From Lentisalinibacter sediminis (GTDB lineage: Bacteria > Pseudomonadota > Gammaproteobacteria > Steroidobacterales > Woeseiaceae): a stretch of DNA of 64,000 nucleotides. Shown piece by piece: positions 1 to 8,891 of this stretch (within the stretch, counting starts at the first letter, position 1; every line of letters begins with the position of its first letter). A program made the position numbers and the translations under genes. Location: NCBI RefSeq assembly GCF_040706615.1, contig NZ_JAPDRF010000005.1:682001-746000 (forward strand), in the 5' to 3' direction. The notes below the pieces were generated by a model. It did not search any database and had not been told where the DNA came from. It saw only the letters and a list, made by a program, of their open reading frames with translations.

Positions 1-1231
1 TGTCCTCGATGGCCTGTTCCATTTCGGCCGCCATTCCCCTGCCTTCCTCCGCGGCCTTCTTCAGTGCCGCCTCCCGTTTCTCGCGATAGGCGTCGAGCTC
101 CGGCTGCAGAGCGACCTGCTTCTGGTAGGCGAGGTCGGTGCGCTCCCGGTTATCGGCGATCGCATAGTAGTCCTGCGCGTCGCCGTAGGCGTCGGCGCGC
201 GCCGTCAACGGGACGCTGGTGTCGTCGCCGATCGCCATCAGCTCATCGGCACGCTTCGTGGCAACCTCGAGGACGGGCACCGCGACAGCCCGCCGTATGC
301 GGGTTTCACCGTCGACGCGGACGCGGATCGTCAGGGTTTCGTACCACTCTTTGGCCTCCCGCAGGAGTTTCTGCGAATCGCTGGCCCGCCACAGCCGGAG
401 CTGCACCTCCGGATCGGGCGGCTCCTCCGCTTCCACGCCCGCGACGGCCGCGGCCATGGCTTCCCAGTCACCCGAGGAGGCCTGCTTCTCCATGTCCGTC
501 ATCGGGCGGTCGTAGAGCGCCTGCTCTTCGGTCATCAGCTCGTCCGCCTCCTGCTGCATGCGGCCGATGATCGCCGGGATGACCTCTTCTTCGAATCGTC
601 GTTGTATCGCCATCTCTTCCGGGAGCGGGGCATACTGGCCGCGGAGTGGCTCGTGGCCGATGGAGACGCCGGAGCCGGCCCGGCCTACGCCGTACTCGAG
701 TTCGCCTTCGTCGTTCGTCGAGATGCTGCCGAGCATCCGCAGGAGTATCTGACGATCGGCCGGTGCGGTGCGGGCCAGCCGGATGAGCGCATCCGCGTCC
801 GGGGCCCCCTTGTACCAGCCCAGTGCATCCCGATAGTCCCATTCCCAGGGTTTGCCGCGATCGTGTGCACCAGGCCGGCCGTAGACGAGTCCCTGTGCCT
901 CCGCCTCGCGACCCAGTCGGGTCCGGATGCTCTTGCGCAGCTGATAGATGCGGCCGTACAGCTCGTCCCCGAGCGCGCGAGCGGAGACGATGGCGAGACC
1001 ACGGCCGTGGAACTCGGTGGGCGCATCCGCCGCGGCCTCGGTGGCCCTCCACGCGGTCTCCATGTCGCCTCTTTGCAGAGCCGCTTCCGCGGTATCGAGC
1101 TTCTCGGCAGCCCACGCCCGGGTGTCAGCCGAGACGATATCATCCGCGGCGTCGGCCGCCGGTGCCGCCGTGATCAGGATCATGAGCAGCAGAGCCATGG
1201 CTGTGGTCGTGTAGCGCAGCGAATGGGTCAT
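1..1231 (-). CDS. Secreted protein of unknown function, 3' end cut by window edge
   Basis: An open frame runs leftward from ATG at 1231 and is still open at base 1, giving about 410 codons without a stop. A GGGGGA ribosome site lies a few bases upstream of the ATG. The first 29 or so residues form a signal peptide: a short N-terminus, a Leu/Met/Ile-rich core, then AAPAADA. The mature part is helical and charged, rich in Glu, Ala and Arg, with no motif I recognise. The visible C-terminal part looks coiled-coil-like (many EKR and KKAAEE patterns). It is divergent from the DUF4412-like gene at 1409 across 177 bp. I cannot assign a function. The reading frame is well supported. Confidence 0.75.
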   Translation of the reverse strand, partial: MTHSLRYTTTAMALLLMILITAAPAADAADDIVSADTRAWAAEKLDTAEAALQRGDMETAWRATEAAADAPTEFHGRGLAIVSARALGDELYGRIYQLRKSIRTRLGREAEAQGLVYGRPGAHDRGKPWEWDYRDALGWYKGAPDADALIRLARTAPADRQILLRMLGSISTNDEGELEYGVGRAGSGVSIGHEPLRGQYAPLPEEMAIQRRFEEEVIPAIIGRMQQEADELMTEEQALYDRPMTDMEKQASSGDWEAMAAAVAGVEAEEPPDPEVQLRLWRASDSQKLLREAKEWYETLTIRVRVDGETRIRRAVAVPVLEVATKRADELMAIGDDTSVPLTARADAYGDAQDYYAIADNRERTDLAYQKQVALQPELDAYREKREAALKKAAEEGRGMAAEMEQAIED

Positions 1232-1408
1232 GGCATTTATCCCCCTGTGATGCCGCTGCCCGTCGATCGTCGGGCGCAGGCGTTCGTTATCGTTCTGCGG
1301 AATACTAATGGGCTCGGCCGGTGGTTGAAAGCGCGGCAGGGAATTTGACGGGCGCTCGGGCGCCGGCGTAAGTTCTAGGCTGGGAATCCGGCCTCCATGG
1401 GGGAGAAA

Positions 1409-2212
1409 ATGAGAAAAACAGCACTGGTTCTAGCCGCCTCGTTCTCCACGTTGCTCGCGGCCGAAGCCGCGCTCGCTTTCGGCGGCATGATTGCCGTCGG
1501 TATGAATGAAGCCGCGCAGGTCGGCCAGGTGGAGACGCCGTTCCGCGCCGAGGCGCGACTCGAGACCGAAGAGCAGAACATCGATACGGTCATCTATTAC
1601 AAACCCGGACACATCCGCGACGAGATGAAGATGGGCGGTCAGGATATGGTGGTGCTGCAGGATCTGGAGGCGCAGAAGACCTACATGCTCATGCCTCAGG
1701 GCATGTACATGGAAATGGACATGGGCCAGTCCAATGATCAGATGAAGGAGTACCGCCTCGTAGAGCGGGAAGTCGTTGGCCAGGAGAAGGTCAACGGGTT
1801 CGATACGACGAAGTACAAGGTGATCTACGAAGGGCCGGAGGGGAAGTACGGCGGTTTTACGTGGTTCACCGACGACAATATCGCGGTGAAGAGTTTCGCC
1901 GTGTCGGAGACTAATGGCGAGCGCAGCCGTTTCCGGTATGAAGTCAAGAAGCTGGAGCGCGGCAGTCAGCCGGACTCCCTGTTCGTGATCCCGGACGGCT
2001 ACCGGAAATTCAGCATGGCCGGCATGGGCTCCATGATGCAGGGTATGCCGGGCATGGGCGGTGATCAGCAGGGCGGTGAACAGCCCGGCCTTGCCGAGGA
2101 GCTGGCCGACTCCGCGAAGGAGGGCGCCGAGGAAGCCGCGAAGCAGGAAACGGAGCGAAGCGCCAAGGAGAAGGTCACGAAAGGCCTGCGGAAGCTGTTC
2201 GGCGGCGATTGA
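1409..2212 (+). CDS. Periplasmic DUF4412-like protein with Met/Gly-rich tail
   Basis: The product is about 267 residues. I chose the ATG at 1409 because a GGGGGAG ribosome site ends three bases upstream and it places a clean signal peptide (MRKTALVLAASF...ALA, cleavage near residue 23) at the N-terminus. An in-frame ATG at 1397 would add four residues. The central region has the pattern of DUF4412-type periplasmic proteins: a lipid/LolA-like fold with YYKPGHIRDEMK, then KTYMLMPQGMYMEM. Residues about 205-225 are Met/Gly-rich (MAGMGSMMQGMPGMGG). The last 40 residues are a highly charged, Ala/Glu/Lys-rich helix. The stop codon directly abuts a family 2 repeat. Export to the periplasm is likely; the ligand is unknown. 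Confidence 0.75.
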   Translation: MRKTALVLAASFSTLLAAEAALAFGGMIAVGMNEAAQVGQVETPFRAEARLETEEQNIDTVIYYKPGHIRDEMKMGGQDMVVLQDLEAQKTYMLMPQGMYMEMDMGQSNDQMKEYRLVEREVVGQEKVNGFDTTKYKVIYEGPEGKYGGFTWFTDDNIAVKSFAVSETNGERSRFRYEVKKLERGSQPDSLFVIPDGYRKFSMAGMGSMMQGMPGMGGDQQGGEQPGLAEELADSAKEGAEEAAKQETERSAKEKVTKGLRKLFGGD

Positions 2213-2371
2213 GGTGCCGGACCGAACTTAACCAACTTTTCCAACTTATTGAGTTTTGAAAGCCCGGTGACGCAGTTCTGGCGCACCGGGTTCTTCTGCT
2301 GCCGGCCGGTCCGTCCTGCTGCATGGCGGAACGAAAAGTCGAAAAACCTGTAAGACTTCGGTCCGGCACCT
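2213..2371. repeat. Inverted pair of family 2 REP elements
   Basis: GGTGCCGGACCGAACTT begins one base after the stop codon at 2212 and continues with AACCAACTTTTCCAACTT. An inverted partner (CTTCGGTCCGGCACCT) ends at 2371. The enclosed 100 or so bases hold no gene. The same core recurs at 4608, 4745, 28851, 31411, 32416 and 33998. Confidence 0.7.
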
Positions 2372-2390
2372 GAGGGTTTGGGGGATATGC

Positions 2391-4700
2391 ATGCAGCATC
2401 GGTTGTTCTTGCTTCGTGAGAGGGGCGGGCCACTTTCTGCCCTGAGCGAGCGCGAGATAGTCGACTTGGCGGATGGCGCAGAAGAGTTGCGCTGCACCGC
2501 CGGAGAGCTCCTCATGCGGGCCGGCGAGCAGGGCAATGAAGCCTGTCTGGTGCTCGAAGGCCGGCTCGCGGCCACGCAGTCTGCCGCGGACGGCGCAATC
2601 CGCGTCCTGAACGAGATCGGACCGGGCGAATTCGCCGGCGAGACCGAGCTGGTCGTCGGCGGCACCAGGATCGCCGACGTGCGCGCGCTGGACGACTCGT
2701 GGGTTGCGGTCCTGTCACGCTCGCGTTTCGAGGCTCTGCTGGACAGCAGTCCCGACACCTGGGAGCGTGTCACTCGGATCGTCGAGGGACGGCTCCGTCG
2801 CCTGCAGCTCGCCCGTCACCTCAGCCGGCTGTTCGGACCCTTCGAGACTTCGGAAGGCAGTATCCCGGAAGCGCTGCAGGAGTCGATCGAGTTCCTGACA
2901 CTCGGCAGCGGCGAAGATCTCTTTCGAGAGGGCGAAGAGGCCGATTGCGCCTATATTGTTTTGAGTGGCCTGCTGCGCGTTACTGTCGCGGAGCCGGACG
3001 GAGGCGAACAGGCAATCAACACGGTCCACACCGGCGAGACCGTCGGCGAGATGGCGCTGCTGTCCGGGGAACCCCGTTCCGCCACCGTCTACGCGGTGAG
3101 AAGCAGTGTACTCGCGCGTATACCGCGAGAAGATTTCGACCGCCTCATCGAAGTCTATCCGGGCGCGATGAAGAGCCTCACGCAGATCATCATCGAGCGA
3201 CTCAAGCGGCGCAGCACTGTCGGAGCCCGCCGGGAAACCCTGAGCACCAGCCTCGTCCTTCTGCCCGCCGACCCCTCCGTAGACGTGCAGGATATGGCGA
3301 GGACGCTGGCGGACCGCATGTCTCGATACGGGGCGACCATCCCGATGGACGCGGCGACGGTTGATCGCGAACTCGGTCAGCCGGGTATCAGCCGCGTTGC
3401 CGACTCGGCGCCCTCCTATCCGCGCCTGGCCGAATGGTTGCATGAGCTGGGGGACCGTCACCGGTATGTCCTGTACATCGCGGAAGCGGAGTGGTCACCG
3501 TGGACCGAGCGTTGCGTCCACCAGGCCGATCACGTCGTGGTCGTTGCGGATGGCACGGCTGATCCGCGTCCCGGCGACATCGACGCGCGACTGACAGATC
3601 ACTGGCGCGCAGGCCGCGAACCCCGGCGCAGCCTTTTGCTTCGGCATCCGGCCGATCTCGATCGGCCCCGGGGCACTGGTGCGTGGCTGGAAGATCGTCA
3701 GCTCGACGCCGTGTATCACCTGCGTGACGGCCATGACGGCGATATCAACCGGCTGGCCCGCACATTCGCCGGGCAGGCGGTCGGACTCGTGCTCGGAGGG
3801 GGCGGCGCCCGCGGGTTCGCACACCTCGGCGTCATCCGGGCGCTGGAAGAGCTTGGTATCCCCATCGACATGATCGGAGGTACGAGCATCGGCGCCCCGG
3901 TTGCCGTTCCTGCGGCCTGGGGCCGCAGCGCCGCCGAGGGCGTGGAACTTGTTCGTGAGAGCTTCTCGTCGTTGCTGGATTACACGTTGCCCGTTGCATC
4001 GCTGCTGGCGGGGCGACGGATCACGCGCAGCATCGAGGAGTGGATGGGCGATTGGGATATCGAGGACCTGTGGTTGCCCTTTTATTGCGTCTCGACGAAT
4101 CTGACGACTGCTCGGAGCGTCGTCCACCGCCGTGGAAATCTCGCGCGGGCCGTGCGCGCCAGCGTGTCGATCCCCGGCGTGCTGCCGCCCGTGCGCGAAG
4201 CGGGCGATCTGCTGGTGGACGGCGGTGTGCTCAATAACGTGCCCGTCGACGTAATGCGGGACCTGAACGCGACTGGGCCGGTGATCGCCATCGATGTCGC
4301 GCCGCCCAGGGGGCCCACGGGAAAGAACGACTTCGGTCTCGCCGTGTCGGGGCTGCAGCAGGCCGTGGCACGGCTGCTGCCATGGCAGCGGGCGCGCCGC
4401 GCGCCGGGAATCGCCACGGTCATCATGAATGCAATGGTCGTAGGCTCCGGCCGCGCGCGTCGGGCCATGTTGGAGGACGGGCTGGCGGACTTCTATCGGA
4501 ACATCCACGTCCGAGGTGTGGGGATGCTCGACTTCGACGAAGTCGAAAGAGTGGCGCGTATCGGCTATGAGGAGTCCGTCGGCCCACTCCGAAGCTGGCT
4601 CGAATCGGGTGCCGGACCGAACTTATCCAACTTATCCAACTTATCCAACTTTTCTACGAGCAAAGGCGGGCAGGCCGAATCCGCTGCGCGTCAGCACTGA
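2391..4700 (+). CDS. Patatin-like phospholipase with two cyclic-nucleotide-binding domains (NTE family)
   Basis: This 769-residue protein resembles bacterial neuropathy-target-esterase homologues: serine lysophospholipases regulated by cNMP-like domains. Two cNMP-binding-like domains lie at about residues 10-125 and 150-285. The second has a good phosphate-binding cassette (GEMALLSGEPRSATV). A linker follows, then a patatin domain from about 460. Its oxyanion loop is GGGGARG (469-475), the nucleophile is Ser499 in GTSIG, and the catalytic Asp610 is in DGG. GGGGG lies 5 bases before the chosen ATG. The last 30 or so residues (PNLSNLSNLSNF...) are encoded by an inserted family 2 repeat, so the ancestral C-terminus has been replaced or extended. 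Substrate and ligand are unknown; phospholipid turnover at the inner membrane is likely. Confidence 0.88.
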   Translation: MQHRLFLLRERGGPLSALSEREIVDLADGAEELRCTAGELLMRAGEQGNEACLVLEGRLAATQSAADGAIRVLNEIGPGEFAGETELVVGGTRIADVRALDDSWVAVLSRSRFEALLDSSPDTWERVTRIVEGRLRRLQLARHLSRLFGPFETSEGSIPEALQESIEFLTLGSGEDLFREGEEADCAYIVLSGLLRVTVAEPDGGEQAINTVHTGETVGEMALLSGEPRSATVYAVRSSVLARIPREDFDRLIEVYPGAMKSLTQIIIERLKRRSTVGARRETLSTSLVLLPADPSVDVQDMARTLADRMSRYGATIPMDAATVDRELGQPGISRVADSAPSYPRLAEWLHELGDRHRYVLYIAEAEWSPWTERCVHQADHVVVVADGTADPRPGDIDARLTDHWRAGREPRRSLLLRHPADLDRPRGTGAWLEDRQLDAVYHLRDGHDGDINRLARTFAGQAVGLVLGGGGARGFAHLGVIRALEELGIPIDMIGGTSIGAPVAVPAAWGRSAAEGVELVRESFSSLLDYTLPVASLLAGRRITRSIEEWMGDWDIEDLWLPFYCVSTNLTTARSVVHRRGNLARAVRASVSIPGVLPPVREAGDLLVDGGVLNNVPVDVMRDLNATGPVIAIDVAPPRGPTGKNDFGLAVSGLQQAVARLLPWQRARRAPGIATVIMNAMVVGSGRARRAMLEDGLADFYRNIHVRGVGMLDFDEVERVARIGYEESVGPLRSWLESGAGPNLSNLSNLSNFSTSKGGQAESAARQH

Positions 4701-4784
4701 GTCGGAACGACCGATTGCAACAAGTCAAAAACCTTGCAATAGTTCGGTCCGGCACCTACTTCTCGGCACCTACTTCTCACCTAC
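4608..4784. repeat. Inverted pair of family 2 REP elements with tandem sub-repeats, overlapping a CDS end
   Basis: GGTGCCGGACCGAACTT starts at 4608 inside the patatin gene. It is followed by four tandem CAACTT-type units (ATCCAACTT repeated, 4621-4652). The inverted partner ends with GGTCCGGCACCTAC at 4759. It is followed by two shortened copies of its end, GGCACCTAC (4765-4773) and CACCTAC (4778-4784), each preceded by TTCTC. The stop codon of the leftward oxidoreductase gene lies at 4788-4790, just beyond. Confidence 0.7.
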
Positions 4785-4787
4785 TTC

Positions 4788-6029
4788 TCAGGCGGCGGTT
4801 TGGAGGAAGGGGTCGGCCAGCCGATGGGCGATGAAGGCCGGGTCGGCCAGCCCCTCTCCGTAGGCGCCGACGTCGATGCGGCGCAGCATGAGGGAACGAT
4901 AGACGCCGGCGCCCCGGATATCTCCTGCGAGCCTGAAGCCGACGATGCAGCCGTCGCGCAGCACGATGCGGCGCACCGAGTCCGCCGTCGAGAGCACGGC
5001 TTCCCCGTCGCCGGTGAGCTCGCCCACGGCCATCACCGGCACGCCCAGGTGCCTCAGGCTGTTCATGGTCTCGGCACCTTCGTACAGGGTCTCTAAACCC
5101 ATGAGCTGCTCGGCCACCACGCGCCCCTGATTGATCGCGTTCGGGAAGATCGCGTGCACGAACCGCTCTCCGGTCATCCGGTCACGCGTCTCCGCGCAGT
5201 CCCCGGCGGCCCAGACGTCGGCGACGCCGGTGTACAGCCGATCGTCCACCCGCACGCCCCAGCCCACGTCGAAGCCAACGCCGTCGACGTAGTCGGTGTT
5301 CGGCTTCACGCCGGTTGCCGCGATGCAGGCGTCCGCGGTGATCACGTCGCCGCTGGCCAGCACCACCGCCCGCGCGCGGCTGTTGCCGGCGAAGGCGCTC
5401 GCCTCGGTATCGGTAAGGACGCGGACGCCGCGCGCGACCAGCGCCCGGCGTACGATCTGCGCCGTCTCCTCGTCCAGCATCCGCGGCATCACCCCCTCGG
5501 CCTGCTCAACCAGTGTGACCTCCAGTCCGAGGTCGGCCAGCACCAGCGCCACTTCCACGCCGATGAATCCGGCGCCGACGATGGCCGCCTTCTGAACCTC
5601 GCCACGGCGGGCGTGTTCGACCAGCTCCCGCGCCGCCGACAGCGACTTGAAGTTGTAGACGCCCGGCATCGTCGCGCCCTCGACGGGGGCATGCAGTCGG
5701 CTGCCGGTGGCGATCACCAGCCGGTCGTAGGCGAGCGGTCCGCCCTCGGCGAGGCTGACGCGATGAGCCTCCGCGTCGATCCCGGTCACGATGCTGCGCG
5801 GGTGGTATTCGACCTCCAGCCGCTCGCAGACATCGCTTCCCTTCCAGTACAGCCGCGACTCGTCACCGGTCAGCAAGTGGTCCGCCATGGCAGGCGGCGA
5901 GTAGGGCGGGAAGGGTTCCGCCGAGACCATCGCTATCTCCGGCGCGGAGCCTGCGAGGTCCTGGATGTCACGGAGGTTCTCCGCCACGGAAATGCCGGCC
6001 GGTCCGGCACCCAGTATCAGGATGCGCAT
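4788..6029 (-). CDS. FAD/NAD(P)-dependent oxidoreductase of the CODH operon (FNOR-type)
   Basis: The product is 413 residues of the pyridine-nucleotide-disulphide oxidoreductase fold. The FAD-binding Rossmann motif GAGPAG is at residues 7-12, a second dinucleotide motif (GAGFIGVEVA) is at about 147-160, and the FAD-contacting AAGDC is in the C-terminal half. It resembles rubredoxin/ferredoxin reductases and the FNOR subunits found next to some cooS-cooF pairs. Its start overlaps the end of cooC by 13 bp, so it is the last gene of the cooF-cooS-cooC operon. By context it should pass electrons from CooF to NAD(P)+, or the reverse. Cofactor preference is not readable from motifs alone. The stop is followed by degenerate family 2 repeat ends. 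Confidence 0.85.
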   Translation of the reverse strand: MRILILGAGPAGISVAENLRDIQDLAGSAPEIAMVSAEPFPPYSPPAMADHLLTGDESRLYWKGSDVCERLEVEYHPRSIVTGIDAEAHRVSLAEGGPLAYDRLVIATGSRLHAPVEGATMPGVYNFKSLSAARELVEHARRGEVQKAAIVGAGFIGVEVALVLADLGLEVTLVEQAEGVMPRMLDEETAQIVRRALVARGVRVLTDTEASAFAGNSRARAVVLASGDVITADACIAATGVKPNTDYVDGVGFDVGWGVRVDDRLYTGVADVWAAGDCAETRDRMTGERFVHAIFPNAINQGRVVAEQLMGLETLYEGAETMNSLRHLGVPVMAVGELTGDGEAVLSTADSVRRIVLRDGCIVGFRLAGDIRGAGVYRSLMLRRIDVGAYGEGLADPAFIAHRLADPFLQTAA

Positions 6030-6967
6030 GTTGCCAGTCCTCGTCTCGTCGTCGGCTCGTCACTGACCAGCGCCTGCAGCAGGCCGTCCACGGCCGCGGC
6101 GAGCGCGGGCTCGGTTGCCTCGTCCAGCGCCGGCGCCACGCGGGGTTCGGAGCGCCGCAATGTCTCGTCCCACGGCAGCCGGTGGCTGCTCGCGAAGTCG
6201 AATCCACCCGCCTCGTCGATCCGCTCCAGCGTGCATCGGTATTCGTCGTCGTCGCGCACGCCGTTCACCACAAGGTGGACCGCGCCGATGTCCAGTTCGC
6301 GGGCCAGTCGGGCCGCGTGCAGGGCGGCCTGCACGCCGTTGAAGGTGGGATCGGCCACCACCACCGCGTGGCGGAAGCCCCGCGCGAGCGCGCGGCCGAA
6401 GTGCTCGAAGCCGGCCTGGGTGTCCATCAGGATGGCCTCGCCCGCGCGAAGTCCGATCGCGTTCACCACGGCGGCCAGCAGCGCATTCTCCGGGCACAGG
6501 CAGCCCGCGGCAGGCTGCACCGTGTTGCCCATTACCAGCAGCCGTATCCCGTCCGGCGTCACCGTGCCGTATCGGTCCACCACGTCGTCCACCTTCGGGT
6601 TCAGGCGGAAGAAAAGGCCCCAGCCATCGCCGGGGCGCGCACCGGTGGTCTCCTCCACGTAGTCTGCGTTCTCGGACAGCGGCGTCAGAGACAGCGCTTC
6701 CTCCGCGGGCAGGCCCAGTGCCCAGGGCAGGTTCACCTGGGGATCCGCGTCCAGCGAGAGGACGCGCATGCCGCGGTGCGCCAGGCGCAGCGCGAGCAGG
6801 GCGGTGAGGCTGGTCTTGCCCACGCCGCCCTTGCCCGTCACCACGACACGGAAGTCCTCGGCCTTCGCGTTCGCCGGCAGCTGCGGGTGGCCGTGCTCAT
6901 GGCCATGAGAGTGGCTATGAGAGTGGCCGTCCGAAAGGGCATGCGCGTGTCCGCATATCTCGCACAT
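6017..6967 (-). CDS. cooC: CODH nickel-insertion ATPase CooC with His-rich N-terminal extension
   Basis: The product is 316 residues and belongs to the SIMIBI/MinD family that matures the Ni-Fe-S cluster of CO dehydrogenase. It has the deviant Walker A GKGGVGKT (45-52) and the Cys-X-Cys (C156, C158) by which CooC dimers bind metal. I chose the ATG at 6967, ten bases after the cooS stop and preceded by GAGGGGG; an upstream start would overlap cooS. The unusual part is residues 1-27. They carry a Cys-X2-Cys (C2, C5) and nine histidines, mostly in HS/HG dipeptides, before the ATPase domain starts near residue 38. This resembles the metal-storage stretches of HypB or CooJ. Nickel binding by this segment is inference. 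Confidence 0.93.
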   Translation of the reverse strand: MCEICGHAHALSDGHSHSHSHGHEHGHPQLPANAKAEDFRVVVTGKGGVGKTSLTALLALRLAHRGMRVLSLDADPQVNLPWALGLPAEEALSLTPLSENADYVEETTGARPGDGWGLFFRLNPKVDDVVDRYGTVTPDGIRLLVMGNTVQPAAGCLCPENALLAAVVNAIGLRAGEAILMDTQAGFEHFGRALARGFRHAVVVADPTFNGVQAALHAARLARELDIGAVHLVVNGVRDDDEYRCTLERIDEAGGFDFASSHRLPWDETLRRSEPRVAPALDEATEPALAAAVDGLLQALVSDEPTTRRGLATCAS

Positions 6968-6977
6968 GGCTGCCCCC

Positions 6978-8891
6978 TCAGGCCGCGGCGCCGATCTCGG
7001 CATCCTCGAGATGCGGCAGGCCGAGCCCGGCCCGCTTATGCTCGATGTGCCGGCGGATCAGCAGCGCCGCTTCTTCGGGGTCCGCCTCGACGGCGAACTT
7101 CGCCCCGACCACGTCCTCCAGGCCGTCGGCCAGCAGGTTCACGACGTTCGGGCTGCCGAAGATCGCCGGCTGCACGCCGAGCACCGTGTAGATGCCGCTC
7201 GCCACCACGTAGGCGCCGATGGACACGGCCTTCTCGGAGTACCACTCCGGCGCCGCACCGGCCAGCGGCAGCTGCGCGATGTCCACGCCCAGGTAGTTGC
7301 CCAACGCGGCCGCCAGCGCGAGCACCCGCGTGTTGTCCACGCAGGAACCCATGTGCAGCACCGGCGGGATGCCGAGCGCCTGGCAGACGGCCTTCAGACC
7401 CGGCCCGGCCATCTCGGCCGCCTCCGGCATCATCTGGCCCGCCTTGCCGTTGGCAACGGCGGAGCAGCCGGTGACCAGCACCAGGATGTCATTCTCGATC
7501 AGCCGCTTGGCCAGCGTCACGTGACCGTGATCCTGTTTGATCTTCGGGTTGTTGCAGCCCACCACCGCCGCGGCGCCGCGGATGCGCCCGTCCTTGATGG
7601 CCTCGACCAGGGGCTCCGGCGTACCGCCGAGCGCGCCCAGGATCGCTTCCACCGAGAAGCCGGCCATCATCTCCACCGTGCCCTCCGGGATACGTACCCG
7701 TTCCGGGTTACGATTACCGTAGGCCTCGATGCCGCGGCCGATGATCTCCTTCGCGATCTCGAGACCGCGCTTCGGATCGAACGAGATGTGGGTGGCGCCG
7801 GTGAACTTCGCCTTGTCCGCGGTGGAGATGACCTCCGTGTGGAAGCACTTCGCCACGTCGGTGACCGACGGCATGATGCACTGGTAGTCCACCACCATCG
7901 CGTCGAGCGCGCCGGTGAGCAGCACCAGTTCCTGCATCAGGTGGTTGCCCGCCATCGGGATGCCCTTGCGCATCTGCAGCTCGTTACCGGTGCAGCACAG
8001 GCCGACCAGGTTGATGCCCGCGGCGCCTTTCTCCTTCGCCAGCGCGACCAGTTCGGGGTCGTCGGCCGCCTGCAGGATCACGTCGGAGAGCACCGGGTTG
8101 TGGCCGTGCAGGGCAATGTTCACGCACTCTTCCTTCAGCGTGCCGAGATTGATGCGCGAGGCAGTCGGTTTCGGTGTGCCGAACATCACGTCCGAGAGTT
8201 CCGTGGCCACCATCGAGCCGCCCCAGCCGTCGGACAGGCTGGTGCGCAAGCCGTGCAGGAGCGTATTCACGTAATCGTTGTCCACGCCCATGTGGGTGCG
8301 GTGCAGCATCTCCACGTTCTCGCGGTCGATGCCGCGGGGAGCGATGCCGAGCTTCTTCCACAGCTCGCTGCGGGCCTCGGGCACCCGATCGGCGAAGCTG
8401 AGATGTCCCTTCGCCGTGCCGTACTCCTCCATCATGGCAGCGGCAAGATCCCGGGCCACCTCGTCGAGCGGACGGTCGTCCGCCTCGATGCCCCATTCCC
8501 CGGCCAGGCTGCGGAGCTTGGTCTCGTCGCGCAGCTCGTAACCGGAGCTCTCGCCTTTCGCCAGCTCGGCGAACACTTCGAGGATGTCGCGGCCGTGGTC
8601 GGAGTGGGCCGATGCCCCGGCGGCGATGGTGCGACCGAGGTTGCGGGCCACGATGATGTCGGCATCCGCGCCGCAGACGCCTTTCTGCGGACCGTCGCCG
8701 AACGGGTCCACCCGGCAGGGACCCATGGAGCAGTTGCGGCAGCTCACGCCCATGGCGCAATAGCCGCACTGGGGTTGCTGGGCGGCGAGCCGGTCCCATA
8801 CGGTCTCGATGCCTTCTTCCCGCGCCCTGGCGATCATGGCGAGCGCGTCGTTGTTGATGCTGAATTGCTTCACATTGTCATGAGCGGCCAT
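6978..8891 (-). CDS. cooS: Anaerobic Ni-Fe carbon monoxide dehydrogenase catalytic subunit CooS
   Basis: The product is 637 residues, the usual CooS length. It catalyses reversible CO + H2O to CO2 + 2 e- + 2 H+. All C-cluster ligands can be placed: His264 (HGHNP), Cys300 (LCCTG), Cys338 (DYQC), Cys446 (GCNNPK), Cys476 (TGCSA) and Cys517 (GSCVDN). B-cluster cysteines are C51, C54, C59 and C73. The D-cluster region reads QCGYCAMGVSC: C42 and C45 are two residues apart, and Ser50 stands where the second D-cluster Cys usually is. That is the CX2C pattern reported for the [2Fe-2S] D-cluster of Desulfovibrio vulgaris CODH. The start overlaps cooF by 14 bp. No acetyl-CoA synthase subunits are nearby, so the role is CO oxidation or CO2 reduction with CooF and the oxidoreductase. 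Confidence 0.96.
   Translation of the reverse strand: MAAHDNVKQFSINNDALAMIARAREEGIETVWDRLAAQQPQCGYCAMGVSCRNCSMGPCRVDPFGDGPQKGVCGADADIIVARNLGRTIAAGASAHSDHGRDILEVFAELAKGESSGYELRDETKLRSLAGEWGIEADDRPLDEVARDLAAAMMEEYGTAKGHLSFADRVPEARSELWKKLGIAPRGIDRENVEMLHRTHMGVDNDYVNTLLHGLRTSLSDGWGGSMVATELSDVMFGTPKPTASRINLGTLKEECVNIALHGHNPVLSDVILQAADDPELVALAKEKGAAGINLVGLCCTGNELQMRKGIPMAGNHLMQELVLLTGALDAMVVDYQCIMPSVTDVAKCFHTEVISTADKAKFTGATHISFDPKRGLEIAKEIIGRGIEAYGNRNPERVRIPEGTVEMMAGFSVEAILGALGGTPEPLVEAIKDGRIRGAAAVVGCNNPKIKQDHGHVTLAKRLIENDILVLVTGCSAVANGKAGQMMPEAAEMAGPGLKAVCQALGIPPVLHMGSCVDNTRVLALAAALGNYLGVDIAQLPLAGAAPEWYSEKAVSIGAYVVASGIYTVLGVQPAIFGSPNVVNLLADGLEDVVGAKFAVEADPEEAALLIRRHIEHKRAGLGLPHLEDAEIGAAA

Noticed and set aside
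4621..4652. Independent tandem repeat or satellite
   Set aside because: The CAACTT units are part of the family 2 REP and occur in shorter form in its other copies.
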